Positions 50,146 through 59,114 of a DNA stretch of 64,000 nt are shown piece by piece; positions within the stretch are counted from its first letter, which is position 1, and the number at the start of each line of letters is the position of its first letter. This stretch comes from Clostridia bacterium (GTDB taxonomy: Bacteria > Bacillota > Clostridia > Oscillospirales > Acutalibacteraceae): positions 62,001 to 126,000 of the forward strand of contig JAFYKZ010000026.1 in assembly GCA_017537365.1 (NCBI GenBank). The letters are read 5' to 3'. The notes under the pieces were generated by a model. That model did not search any database, was not told the DNA's origin, and saw only the letters and a program-made list of their open reading frames with translations. The translations under genes and the position numbers were made by a program.

Positions 50146-50718
50146 TTATTTAATAAAATCAGGCGCAAAAGAGCGAATTTCCCGTTTAAGCTCCGCTATC
50201 GGAAAACCTACAACATTATTGTAATCTCCTTCAATAAACTCAACAAACAAACCGCCTTTTGATTGTATCCCGTAACCTCCTGCTTTGTCATAAGGTTCAT
50301 GAGAGTTAATATACTCAGAAATTTCAGCTTCATTTAGTTTATAAAATTTCACCTTTGTTTTAACCGAAAAGCTTTTATACTTTCCGTTATAAAACAAACT
50401 GCAACCCGTTATAACAAAATGAAAATTGCCTGATAATGAATTCAACATTTTAAAAGCATCGGTTTTATCTTTGGGTTTGCCTAAAATTTCGCCGTTTAAT
50501 AAAACAATAGTATCGGCAGAAATAACAAGACTTTGAGGATTTTCTTTTGCTATATCCTCTCCTTTTATAAAGCTTAAATATTCAGGGATTTTTTCGGCTG
50601 AAATGCTTTTCGGCAATGTTTCATCCTTTTTAGAAACTTCGATTTTAAAATCATCAAATAAAAGTTTTAAAAGTTCTTTTCTTCTTGGAGAACCTGAGGC
50701 TAAAATTACACTCTTCAT
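50146..50718 (-). CDS. maf: Maf family nucleoside triphosphate pyrophosphatase
   Basis: A 190-residue house-cleaning pyrophosphatase acting on dTTP/UTP or modified nucleotides, linked to division arrest in B. subtilis. Signature LASGSPRRKELLKLLF opens the protein. VISADTIVLLNGEILGKPKD and DKAGGYGIQSKGGLFVEFIEGDY-type motifs follow. I start at the ATG at 50718, 2 bp behind the membrane protein gene's stop. A GTG three codons upstream overlaps that gene. Confidence 0.93.
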   Translation of the reverse strand: MKSVILASGSPRRKELLKLLFDDFKIEVSKKDETLPKSISAEKIPEYLSFIKGEDIAKENPQSLVISADTIVLLNGEILGKPKDKTDAFKMLNSLSGNFHFVITGCSLFYNGKYKSFSVKTKVKFYKLNEAEISEYINSHEPYDKAGGYGIQSKGGLFVEFIEGDYNNVVGFPIAELKREIRSFAPDFIK

Positions 50719-50719
50719 A

Positions 50720-51523
50720 TTATACACCCACGCTGAAAGTTGGATAATTCTTTTCGTTTAGCTTTTCGATATGCTCGTTATATTCGGTTATTGCAAAATC
50801 TGTATGAACTGCGTATGCAGTTAAAAAGTAAGGCAAAGTAAATGGAAGCGGAAAAGCTAACAAAGATATAATAATCCAACCTATAAAACTAAAACTTAAA
50901 AAAATGAAATCAAGACTTGTTTTCTTTGAAACAACATAAGACATATAAAGTGCTTCTCTGACATCAATGTTTTCATCTGCAACAAATAAAATAGGTGCAA
51001 TATAGTACTTTAAAGAGATGAAAATAAGCAAAAAATTTGAAATTGTTCTGGAAAAAAGAATTGCATAGGTTAAATTTCTCGACCATAAAGGAATAGAAAT
51101 ATCAAACATTTCAAAAATAAAGCTTTGCGAAAGTACCCAAATAAATAAAACGGGTAAAAACAAAACAACAGCTACGGGCAGAAGCTTGAGAGTAACAATA
51201 AAAATAAGCTTTAAAACCTTAAAATATAAAGAAATATGCGAAAAATAATAAAATACGGAAATAGGTTTATCGTCTGATTCTTTGATTAATCTCCAAGAAA
51301 AACGCAAAAACCCGAAAAACAATGGTATAGTTAAAAACAAGGTGAATAAAAAAAGAAAAATTTTTGAAAGCAAAACACTGCAAAAAGCTGTAATAATGGT
51401 TGAAAGATAAACACCTATCCAAATGCAGAATAAAAACACAAGCGAGCTTATAACTGTTTTTAAAAAATTGCCTGATAAAAACGATTTTGCCGTTTGCTTG
51501 ATTGTATTTGTTCCTACGGTCAT
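50720..51523 (-). CDS. Polytopic membrane protein (DUF975-like)
   Basis: A 267-residue protein with about five to six membrane segments. After a short N-terminus (NTIKQTAKSFLSGNF), hydrophobic stretches lie near residues 25-75, 100-130, 155-175 and 205-240. The overall plan resembles DUF975/glycerophosphodiester-phosphodiesterase membrane-domain proteins, but no diagnostic motif is certain. GGAGAAAAATA precedes the ATG. It sits directly upstream of maf. Confidence 0.65.
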   Translation of the reverse strand: MTVGTNTIKQTAKSFLSGNFLKTVISSLVFLFCIWIGVYLSTIITAFCSVLLSKIFLFLFTLFLTIPLFFGFLRFSWRLIKESDDKPISVFYYFSHISLYFKVLKLIFIVTLKLLPVAVVLFLPVLFIWVLSQSFIFEMFDISIPLWSRNLTYAILFSRTISNFLLIFISLKYYIAPILFVADENIDVREALYMSYVVSKKTSLDFIFLSFSFIGWIIISLLAFPLPFTLPYFLTAYAVHTDFAITEYNEHIEKLNEKNYPTFSVGV

Positions 51524-51585
51524 TATTTTTCTCCTTTCAAAAAATTATAAAATAATTATACAATATATTTTAATAATTCTTGTTT

Positions 51586-53931
51586 CTAAAATGTTAATTT
51601 TGCGAAATTTGCCATAATTTTTTTAGTTCCAACTTTATCAAATGCGATTTCGAGCATAGTATCGTTACTCATTTTGGTAACAGATAATATAATACCTGTA
51701 CCAAAGGTTTTATGAGATACTTGCATACCTACTGTATATTCGGTTTTTTCTGCATTTGTGTTAGATTTCTGAGAACTGCTTGAGGTAAATGAATTGGTAA
51801 AACCGCTAACCTTAGTGATATAGGTTTTTTCGGTAATAGCAATCTTTTTATATGGCGAATAAGCCGAAGATGATTCAACATATTCGTCGGGTATTTCGTT
51901 TACAAAACGAGATGGCATATTTCTGGTGGTCTGACCGAAAATCATACGAGAAAAACTGTTAGTAACCGTAAGCTTTTGCTTTGCTCTTGTTATCGCAACA
52001 TAAGCCAAACGGCGTTCCTCCTCTATTTCCTCAGGACCTGAGTAAATAGACTGATTTCCGGGGAAAATACCTTCTTCCATACCAATCAAAAAAACATTTT
52101 TAAATTCTAATCCTTTTGCAGAATGAACAGTCATTAAAACAACCTTGTCCTGTTCGGTATCAAAAGAATCTATATCACTTATAAGGGATATTTGCTCTAA
52201 GAAATCAGAAAGCGATGGTTCTTCGGTTTCGAGCTCATACTGGGCAATAGTTGAGGAAAATTCCATAACATTGTCTACCCTGTCTTGTGCTTCCTCACCC
52301 TCAGCTTTTAAAGCTATTAGATAACCTGTTTTATCAAGCATTTCTTCAAAAAGCTCTGAAATAGAAAGTTCTTCTGATTTTTCTGTTAAATTCTCAATTA
52401 ACTCAATAAATTGTTTGATTTTACCGCTGGCACGCGATAAAACAGCGTATTCGTCTGCTGATTTAAAGAGTTCGAATAATGAAATATCTAATTGAGCAGA
52501 AATTTCACCTGCACGGTTTACGGTGGTATCCCCTATTCCTCGTTTTGGCTCGTTTATTATTCGTCTCAATCTTAAATCATCATTATTATTGTTTATAAGC
52601 TGCAAATAAGCCAAAACATCTTTGATTTCTTTGCGGTCATAGAATCTTGTTCCGCCGATAATTTTATAAGAAATACCACTTCTCATAAACACATTTTCAA
52701 GCGCATTAGATTGCGCATTCATTCTGTATAACACAGCATGGTCGCTAAATTTAGCGCCGTTTCTAACATTTTCAAGTATACCGTCGGCAACAAAACGGGC
52801 TTCCTCACGCTCGTCCTCAGCGGTATATAGCTTTAATTTTTCACCGTCGCCGTTATCAGTCCAAAGTGTTTTGCCTTTTCTGCCCTTGTTATTTGCAATA
52901 ACCGAGTTTGCAGCGTTTAAAATATTAGATGTTGAACGGTAATTTTGTTCAAGACGAATTGTTTTAGCGTTTCTATAATTTTCTTCGAAATTAAGGATGT
53001 TTTCGATTGTGGCTCCTCTGAAACGGTAAATACTTTGATCGTCATCACCAACAACGCAGATATTATTTTTGCCCGAAGCCAAAAGGCTTACAAGAACATA
53101 CTGAGCATGGTTAGTATCCTGATATTCGTCCACTAAAACATATCTGAATTTATTTTTATAATACTCTAAAACTTCTTCGTTTTTATCTAAAAGTTCAACA
53201 GTATTAACAATCATATCATCAAAATCCATAGCATCAGCGGATTTTAATTTTTTCTGATAAATTTTATATAAATCGGCTATAATCTTTTGGCGGTAATCGA
53301 TACCAACATTTTGAGCATATTCCTCGGGAGAAATTAATTTATCTTTTGCAGAAGAAATCGCTGAAAGCACAGATTTATAAGGCACAAATTTTTCATCAAT
53401 ATTATGTTGTTTATAAATTTCTTTCATGAGTCGGCGTTGGTCGTCTGTATCATAAATTGTAAAATGCGAGGTATAACCTAAATACTCGGCATTTCTTCTT
53501 AAAATTTTTCCGCAAATAGAATGGAAAGTACCTGCCCAGATATCGTTGGCATCATCACCTAATTTTGCAGCTATTCTTTCCTTTAATTCCCCTGCCGCCT
53601 TGTTAGTGAAGGTAATAGCAAGTATTTGCCATGGATTAGAAGGAAAAACTGAAAAGCAACCGTCAGGTATATCATCGCGAAGCCCGTTCAGATAATCCTC
53701 ACCTATTTTAATTTCATTATCGGTAAAATCAGATATGTAATTACTGTTAAATCCGTCTCCAAATTTAACAAGATTTAAAATGCGGTTTACTAAAACGGTA
53801 GTCTTACCGCTACCTGCACCTGCAAGCACAAGCAAAGGTCCGCTAACAGTTGTAACCGCTTCAAATTGTCGGTCATTCATTTGACCAAAATATTTTTTAA
53901 TAACCTTTTTTCTAAGCTCTAAATATTCCAT
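51586..53931 (-). CDS. pcrA: ATP-dependent DNA helicase PcrA (UvrD/Rep family)
   Basis: A 781-residue superfamily 1A helicase. Motif I is VLAGAGSGKTTVLVNRIL, Ia ILAITFTNKAAGELKERI, II YVLVDEYQDTNHAQY, III VVGDDDQSIYRFRGA and IV RLEQNYRSTSNIL. The late motifs are LMTVHSAKGLEF and RRLAYVAITRAKQKL. A ~60-residue insertion rich in Asp and Asn sits between motifs I and Ia (GDGFNSNYISDFTDN), common in some Clostridia. The C-terminal Tudor-like patch (VGMQVSHKTFGTGIIL) is the RNA-polymerase-binding region. ligA is not adjacent. Confidence 0.95.
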   Translation of the reverse strand: MEYLELRKKVIKKYFGQMNDRQFEAVTTVSGPLLVLAGAGSGKTTVLVNRILNLVKFGDGFNSNYISDFTDNEIKIGEDYLNGLRDDIPDGCFSVFPSNPWQILAITFTNKAAGELKERIAAKLGDDANDIWAGTFHSICGKILRRNAEYLGYTSHFTIYDTDDQRRLMKEIYKQHNIDEKFVPYKSVLSAISSAKDKLISPEEYAQNVGIDYRQKIIADLYKIYQKKLKSADAMDFDDMIVNTVELLDKNEEVLEYYKNKFRYVLVDEYQDTNHAQYVLVSLLASGKNNICVVGDDDQSIYRFRGATIENILNFEENYRNAKTIRLEQNYRSTSNILNAANSVIANNKGRKGKTLWTDNGDGEKLKLYTAEDEREEARFVADGILENVRNGAKFSDHAVLYRMNAQSNALENVFMRSGISYKIIGGTRFYDRKEIKDVLAYLQLINNNNDDLRLRRIINEPKRGIGDTTVNRAGEISAQLDISLFELFKSADEYAVLSRASGKIKQFIELIENLTEKSEELSISELFEEMLDKTGYLIALKAEGEEAQDRVDNVMEFSSTIAQYELETEEPSLSDFLEQISLISDIDSFDTEQDKVVLMTVHSAKGLEFKNVFLIGMEEGIFPGNQSIYSGPEEIEEERRLAYVAITRAKQKLTVTNSFSRMIFGQTTRNMPSRFVNEIPDEYVESSSAYSPYKKIAITEKTYITKVSGFTNSFTSSSSQKSNTNAEKTEYTVGMQVSHKTFGTGIILSVTKMSNDTMLEIAFDKVGTKKIMANFAKLTF

Positions 53932-54002
53932 AAATAACTCCAAAAATAAACTATATAAATGATACTATTTTTATCCTTAAAAGTCAATTAAATTTAAAAT
54001 AC

Positions 54003-54031
54003 TTGATTAATTAAAAATTATGTGATATTAT
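54003..54031 (+). promoter_or_regulatory. Promoter of the DivIVA-like gene
   Basis: TTGATT (54003-54008), 17-bp spacer, TATTAT (54026-54031), 32 bp before the ATG. Confidence 0.75.
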
Positions 54032-54063
54032 ATAGTTCACAATAAAAACAAAGGAAGATTAAA

Positions 54064-54612
54064 ATGTCAATAGGTTTCAGAAAAAGCCTTTTCGGTTTTA
54101 ACAGTTCAGATGTTATTGAATATATAGAAAAAGCTCACCGCAGTTTTTCAAAAAAAGAGGAAGCTTTAAGAAAAGAAATGAAAGAGCTTGAAAATACTCT
54201 TTCGGTTACTAGAAATGATATGGTAAAGCTTACTGCCGAGCGCGATGAATTAAATGTTAAGCTTGCTGAATTTACTGCAAAATCAGAAGAAATCGAGCGT
54301 TTATCGGAAAATATTGGTAAGCTGTATTTAGTTGCTCAAACAAATGCAAAAGCTATTATAGAAAACAGCGAAGCTAATGCCGAGCTTTCAAAACAAGAGG
54401 TTACTAATAATTTAACTTCAATAGACGATGCCCATGAGGCTTTAAGAGCATTAAGAGAAAGCATTATCAAAACCTCAGAAGATTTTACCAGTGAGGTTGA
54501 TAAACTTATTAAATCTCTTGATACAACAAGAGAGCAAATTGCTCAAAATGAGGATAATATAGACGCGGCAACAAAAGAATTTGAAACCGTTTTTTCTGAG
54601 ATAACTAAATAA
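54064..54612 (+). CDS. DivIVA-like coiled-coil protein
   Basis: A 182-residue cytoplasmic protein. The short N-terminal segment FRKSLFGFNSSDVIEYIEKA resembles the membrane-binding start of DivIVA/GpsB proteins. Nearly all the rest is coiled coil in two blocks, about residues 28-88 and 115-175. By analogy it may mark curved membrane or the division site. It is a single gene with its own promoter and terminator. The N-terminal match is convincing but short, so the family call is moderate. Confidence 0.7.
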   Translation: MSIGFRKSLFGFNSSDVIEYIEKAHRSFSKKEEALRKEMKELENTLSVTRNDMVKLTAERDELNVKLAEFTAKSEEIERLSENIGKLYLVAQTNAKAIIENSEANAELSKQEVTNNLTSIDDAHEALRALRESIIKTSEDFTSEVDKLIKSLDTTREQIAQNEDNIDAATKEFETVFSEITK

Positions 54613-54620
54613 AGTTTTTT

Positions 54621-54658
54621 AAGGGAGACAATTCTTAAAGAAATGTCTCCCTTTTTGT
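54621..54658 (+). terminator. Terminator after the DivIVA-like gene
   Basis: AAGGGAGACA (54621-54630) pairs with TGTCTCCCTT (54644-54653), then TTTGTTTT. Confidence 0.88.
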
Positions 54659-54659
54659 T

Positions 54660-55793
54660 TTATCCTTTAATTGCTTTCTTTATAAATTTAGCTATATCAG
54701 TATTATCAACTGTTTTATTATTAAAATATTCGCTACCCTTTCCAACCGCAAATACTTTAACATCTGCGCCTGTATGACTGGTTGCTGTAAAAAGAGTATC
54801 TAAATCTTCTTCCTCACCTGTAGGCTTCATAACTCCGCCTGTTTCATGGTCAGAAGTAACGATTAGCAAAGTATCAGGGTTTTCTTTCATAAATAAAAGT
54901 GCTGCCGCAACTGTTCTATCCAATGTGATAACACTTGCAATTTTTCCATTCATATCATTATTATGTCCGAATTTATCAGTGCCTGCACTTTCAATCATAA
55001 CGAAAAAACCGTTATCATTTTTAAGGCGTTCAAAAGCAAATTTTGAGCTTTTTGCAAGATCGTATGAAGGCAAAGGTGCATATTTTTCAATAAAGCCAAT
55101 AAACGGTTTATTAGCATCTGCTGCAGCAGATTTTTCAAATTCAGAAGACTTCAACTCGCAAATATATTCATTTTCGAGAATATCCTTTTCTTCTGTTTCA
55201 AGATTATTAAAAATATAATCATTATAATTTCCCATAAGAACATCAGGTTTAAAATGAATAAAATCGTTAATTATTTCCTTGCTCTTATTTCGTGAAAGAT
55301 TATGCACGGTAAAAGCGCTTGGAGTTGCTCCGTAGATTTCTTCATTTGTAATAATACCAACCTTTTTACCATGCTCGCGCGAATATTCAGCCATTGTCGT
55401 TAAATTTTCGCCGTATATATCCACACCGATATAACCGTTTCTTGTTTTAACACCTGTTGAAAGCGCTGTTGCAGAAGCAGCAGAATCGGTAACATCGCTA
55501 TCAAAAGATTTTGTAGTTGCAAATCCTTGATTTTTTATTTGGCTTAAAACAAGTCCAAAATCAAATTTTTCTTCGCTGTATATTTCGGTAGCTTCAATGT
55601 CATTAACACCCATACCGTCGCCAATTATTAAAATTATATTTTTAGGAGTTTTAAATTTTCCGTTTATAATTTTTCTAACATCAGATTTGGTAATAGTAAT
55701 TTGATTGTCTTCTGTCCAACCGGAATTTTCACCGCAAGCAGAAAAAGAAAACAGTATAATAACCGTTAATATTAGCGCTAATATTTTTTTCAT
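54660..55793 (-). CDS. Alkaline phosphatase, predicted lipoprotein
   Basis: A 377-residue exported enzyme. The N-terminus KKILALILTVIILFSFSAC ends in a lipobox-like Cys, so it is probably anchored outside the membrane. Metal and nucleophile motifs are IILIIGDGMGVNDIEA, DVTDSAASATALSTG with the Ser nucleophile, and IVTSDHETGGV. Another metal His is in TDKFGHNNDMNG. It releases phosphate from organic esters. I start at the ATG at 55793 after AGGTGAATTTT; longer starts would precede the signal sequence. No Pho box is evident. Confidence 0.92.
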   Translation of the reverse strand: MKKILALILTVIILFSFSACGENSGWTEDNQITITKSDVRKIINGKFKTPKNIILIIGDGMGVNDIEATEIYSEEKFDFGLVLSQIKNQGFATTKSFDSDVTDSAASATALSTGVKTRNGYIGVDIYGENLTTMAEYSREHGKKVGIITNEEIYGATPSAFTVHNLSRNKSKEIINDFIHFKPDVLMGNYNDYIFNNLETEEKDILENEYICELKSSEFEKSAAADANKPFIGFIEKYAPLPSYDLAKSSKFAFERLKNDNGFFVMIESAGTDKFGHNNDMNGKIASVITLDRTVAAALLFMKENPDTLLIVTSDHETGGVMKPTGEEEDLDTLFTATSHTGADVKVFAVGKGSEYFNNKTVDNTDIAKFIKKAIKG

Positions 55794-55825
55794 AAAATTC
55801 ACCTGTTTTAATAGTTTTATAATAT

Positions 55826-55853
55826 AAGGCACACTTTTTATAGAGTGTGCCTT
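55826..55853 (-). terminator. Terminator after the acn-icd operon
   Basis: AAGGCACACT (55826-55835) pairs with AGTGTGCCTT (55844-55853), 8 bp beyond the icd stop. Only a weak T-run follows on the minus strand. Confidence 0.75.
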
Positions 55854-55860
55854 AGTTTAA

Positions 55861-57009
55861 TTATAAGCTTTCAATAGTTTGCATTAAATAATCGCCGAAT
55901 TCAGAACAGGTTGCACCGTCGCTTCTGCCGGTGATAGTGTATTTAACATCAACCTCTGTGCAAATATGCAAAGCCTTGTTAAGTTTGTTTGCATAATCAA
56001 CAAAGCCGATATGGCGAAGCATCATTTCGGTAGCTTTAAACATACTGGTTGGATTAGCATACATACCTCTGCCCTCTTCCATCATACGAGGAGCAGAACC
56101 GTGAATAGCTTCAAACATTGAATAAACATCACCAAGGTTTGCGCTTCCGGCAGTTCCAACACCGCCCTGTAACTGAGCAGCCTCATCGGTAATAATATCA
56201 CCGTAAAGGTTAGGAAGAAGAATAACCTGGAACTTAGAGCGAACTCTGGGATTAACGAGGTTAGCGGTCATGATATCAATGTACCAATCCTCTGCCTCAA
56301 TACCTGGATAATCCTTAGCAACTTCGTGGCAGATTTCTGAGAACTTACCGTCGGTCTTTTTCATAATATTAGCCTTTGTAACAATAGCAACATTTGTTTT
56401 GCCGTTGTTCTTTGCATATTCGAAAGCGGCGCGAGCGATACGCTTTGTTCCCTCGTTGGTTGTAACCTTAAAGTCAAAAGCTAGAGTATCGGGAATTTCA
56501 ACACCGCGAGAGCCTAAAACATATTCGCCCTCGGTGTTTTCACGGAAGAAGGTCCAGTCAATATCGTCCTCAGGAACAGCAACGGGACGAACATTAGCAT
56601 AAAGGTCTAATTCGCGGCGCATAGCAACATTAGCACTTTCGAGTGTGCCACCCTTTAAGGTTGTGGTTGGAGCTTTAAGGATAACATTACAAGCTTTAAT
56701 CTCAGCCAAAACATCATCAGGAATAGCCTTGTTATGAGCTATACGGTTTTCAATAGTTAATCCCTCAATAGTTCTGAGTTCTACCTTACCAGCCGCAATT
56801 TCATCCTTTAAAATGAATTGCAAAAGTCTTTCGGATTCGGCAGAAATGATAGGACCGATACCGTCTCCACCGCAAATACCGATAATAATTTTATCGAGTT
56901 TTTTATAATCGGTATAAGCATTATCTGCTTCCATCTTTCTTTGTCTTGCAATTTGTTCTTCTAATATAGTGCGGAATTGTTCAACCGCGGCATTAACATA
57001 GTTTTCCAT
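55861..57009 (-). CDS. icd: Isocitrate/isopropylmalate dehydrogenase family protein, probable NAD-dependent isocitrate dehydrogenase
   Basis: A 382-residue beta-decarboxylating dehydrogenase. It has GICGGDGIGPIISAESERL, RRELDLYANVRP with substrate-binding Arg, and FRENTEGEYVLGSRGVE. ILLPNLYGDIITDEAAQLQGG and EAIHGSAPRMMEEGRGM follow. NTEGEY favours isocitrate or related acids, and the 2-bp spacing behind aconitase strongly supports isocitrate dehydrogenase for making 2-oxoglutarate. Homoisocitrate or tartrate enzymes are less likely alternatives. Confidence 0.88.
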   Translation of the reverse strand: MENYVNAAVEQFRTILEEQIARQRKMEADNAYTDYKKLDKIIIGICGGDGIGPIISAESERLLQFILKDEIAAGKVELRTIEGLTIENRIAHNKAIPDDVLAEIKACNVILKAPTTTLKGGTLESANVAMRRELDLYANVRPVAVPEDDIDWTFFRENTEGEYVLGSRGVEIPDTLAFDFKVTTNEGTKRIARAAFEYAKNNGKTNVAIVTKANIMKKTDGKFSEICHEVAKDYPGIEAEDWYIDIMTANLVNPRVRSKFQVILLPNLYGDIITDEAAQLQGGVGTAGSANLGDVYSMFEAIHGSAPRMMEEGRGMYANPTSMFKATEMMLRHIGFVDYANKLNKALHICTEVDVKYTITGRSDGATCSEFGDYLMQTIESL

Positions 57010-57011
57010 TA

Positions 57012-58940
57012 TTATTCTCCTTTTTTAGTATAGCTTAAAAGTCCGCCGGCTTTAAGTATTGCCTTTTGTCTCTCAGTAAAGTTACAGCAAAGAGCAAAAC
57101 TTTCGCCTGTTGTTTCATCGAGTAAAGAGATTTCGCCTTTTTCCATACCCTCGAATACATTGGTAAGGGTTAATTTATCGCCTTGATTTAGCTTATCATA
57201 ATCATCGGCATTCTTAAAGGTTAAAGGCATAATACCTGCATTTATAAGGTTAGCAACATGGATACGGGCAAAGCTCTTGGTAATAACCGCGCGAACTCCT
57301 AAATACATAGGAACTAATGCGGCATGTTCACGAGATGAGCCTTGACCGTAGTTGCTACCGCCAACAATAATACTTCTGCCAAGCGCTTTTGCCCTTTCAG
57401 GGAAAGAAGTATCGCAAACACCGAAGCAGAATTGTGATAAATGAGGAATATTAGAACGATAAGGAAGAATTTTTGCACCGGCAGGCATAATATGGTCGGT
57501 TGTAATATTATCTCCAACCTTTAATGCGAGCTCTGCTGAAAGTGTATCTTCCTGAGGAATTTCGGTTGGGAAAGGTTTAATATTAGGACCTCTTAAAACT
57601 TCTAAGCTCTCGGCTTCTTCTTCGCTTGCAGGAGAAATAACTGCGGTATCATCAATCTTAAATGCATCAGGCATTGAGATGGCAGGCATAGTGCCTAACT
57701 CGCGAGGGTCGGTAATATAACCTGTGATAGCGGCGGCAACAGCAGTTTCGGGAGAAACTAAGTACACCTGACCGTCAGCAGTACCGCTTCTACCCTCAAA
57801 GTTTCTATTAAATGTTCTAAGAGAAACACCTGCAGAATTAGGAGAGAAGCCCATACCGATACAAGGACCGCAAGCACATTCTAATAAACGAGCTCCCGAA
57901 GCTAAAATATCGGTTAAAGCCCCGCAATCAGAAAGCATAGTTAAAACTTGCTTAGAACCTGGCGAAATAGAAAGGCTAACAGATGGGTCAATAACCTTGC
58001 CTTTAAGCAAAGCGGCAACCTTTAACATATCCAAAAGCGAAGAGTTGGTACAAGAACCGATACAAACCTGGTCAACCTTAGTTCCCTTTAAGGATTCAAC
58101 CGTTACAATGTTATCAGGGCTATGAGGACAAGCAATTAAAGGCTTTAATTCAGAAAGATTAATATCAATAATCTTATCATAAACAGCATCAGGGTCGCTT
58201 GAAAGTTCAACATAATCCTCGCCTCTGCCCTCAGCTTCCAAGAAAGCTTTGGTAATTTCATCAGAGGGGAAAATTGAAGTTGTAGCACCGAGCTCAGTTC
58301 CCATATTTGTAATAGTTGCTCTTTCGGGCACAGAAAGGGTTTTAATTCCCTCGCCGCCCCATTCTATAATTGCGCCAACGCCGCCTTTAACAGACAATAT
58401 ACGCAATATTTCAAGGCTAACATCCTTAGCGGTTACAAAGTCATTCAACTTGCCTGTTAAATTAACTTTATACATCTTAGGCATAGTGATATAATATGCG
58501 CCGCCACCCATAGCAACAGCAACATCGAGACCGCCTGCGCCCATAGCAAGCATACCGATACCGCCGCCTGTTGGGGTATGGCTATCAGAGCCTATTAAAG
58601 TTTTACCGGGCTTGCCGAAGCGTTCAAGGTGAACCTGATGGCAAATACCGTTACCTGGTCTTGAAAAATATATACCATGCTTTTTGCAAACAGACTGAAT
58701 ATATCTGTGGTCGTCGGCATTTTCAAAGCCAGATTGCAAAGTGTTATGGTCTATGTAAGCAACGCTGCGTTCGGTTTTAACGCGGTCTAATCCCATAGTT
58801 TCAAATTCAAGATATGCCATAGTACCGGTGGCATCCTGAGTTAAGGTCTGGTCTATTCTAAGAGCAACCTCACTTCCTACGGTCATATCACCGCTTAGCA
58901 TATGTGCTTTAATAATTTTTTGTGCAATAGTGTAACCCAT
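57012..58940 (-). CDS. acn: Aconitate hydratase
   Basis: A 642-residue [4Fe-4S] enzyme turning citrate into isocitrate. Cluster Cys are in CIGSCTNSS and LECACGPCIGMG. The swivel domain shows VGGSNYGQGSSREHAAL and ITTDHIMPAGAKI. It is of the shorter (~640) bacterial type. It forms a two-gene operon with icd for the oxidative branch to glutamate; citrate synthase is not in the window. Confidence 0.95.
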   Translation of the reverse strand: MGYTIAQKIIKAHMLSGDMTVGSEVALRIDQTLTQDATGTMAYLEFETMGLDRVKTERSVAYIDHNTLQSGFENADDHRYIQSVCKKHGIYFSRPGNGICHQVHLERFGKPGKTLIGSDSHTPTGGGIGMLAMGAGGLDVAVAMGGGAYYITMPKMYKVNLTGKLNDFVTAKDVSLEILRILSVKGGVGAIIEWGGEGIKTLSVPERATITNMGTELGATTSIFPSDEITKAFLEAEGRGEDYVELSSDPDAVYDKIIDINLSELKPLIACPHSPDNIVTVESLKGTKVDQVCIGSCTNSSLLDMLKVAALLKGKVIDPSVSLSISPGSKQVLTMLSDCGALTDILASGARLLECACGPCIGMGFSPNSAGVSLRTFNRNFEGRSGTADGQVYLVSPETAVAAAITGYITDPRELGTMPAISMPDAFKIDDTAVISPASEEEAESLEVLRGPNIKPFPTEIPQEDTLSAELALKVGDNITTDHIMPAGAKILPYRSNIPHLSQFCFGVCDTSFPERAKALGRSIIVGGSNYGQGSSREHAALVPMYLGVRAVITKSFARIHVANLINAGIMPLTFKNADDYDKLNQGDKLTLTNVFEGMEKGEISLLDETTGESFALCCNFTERQKAILKAGGLLSYTKKGE

Positions 58941-58976
58941 AATTTTTTCCTTTCATAAGGTATTTCATAACAATTA

Positions 58977-59005
58977 ATTATACAATTTATAGATATTTTT
59001 GTCAA
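58977..59005 (-). promoter_or_regulatory. Promoter of acn-icd
   Basis: Minus strand TTGACA (59005-59000), 17-bp spacer, TATAAT (58982-58977). Confidence 0.88.
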
Positions 59006-59114
59006 CCACAACTATACAAAAATCAAGCATTTTGCAATAAAAAAGTAAAATAAAAGTATGCATTTTGACTTTAAATCATATTATTGTATTGATTTTAATT
59101 TAGAGGGCGAGAAA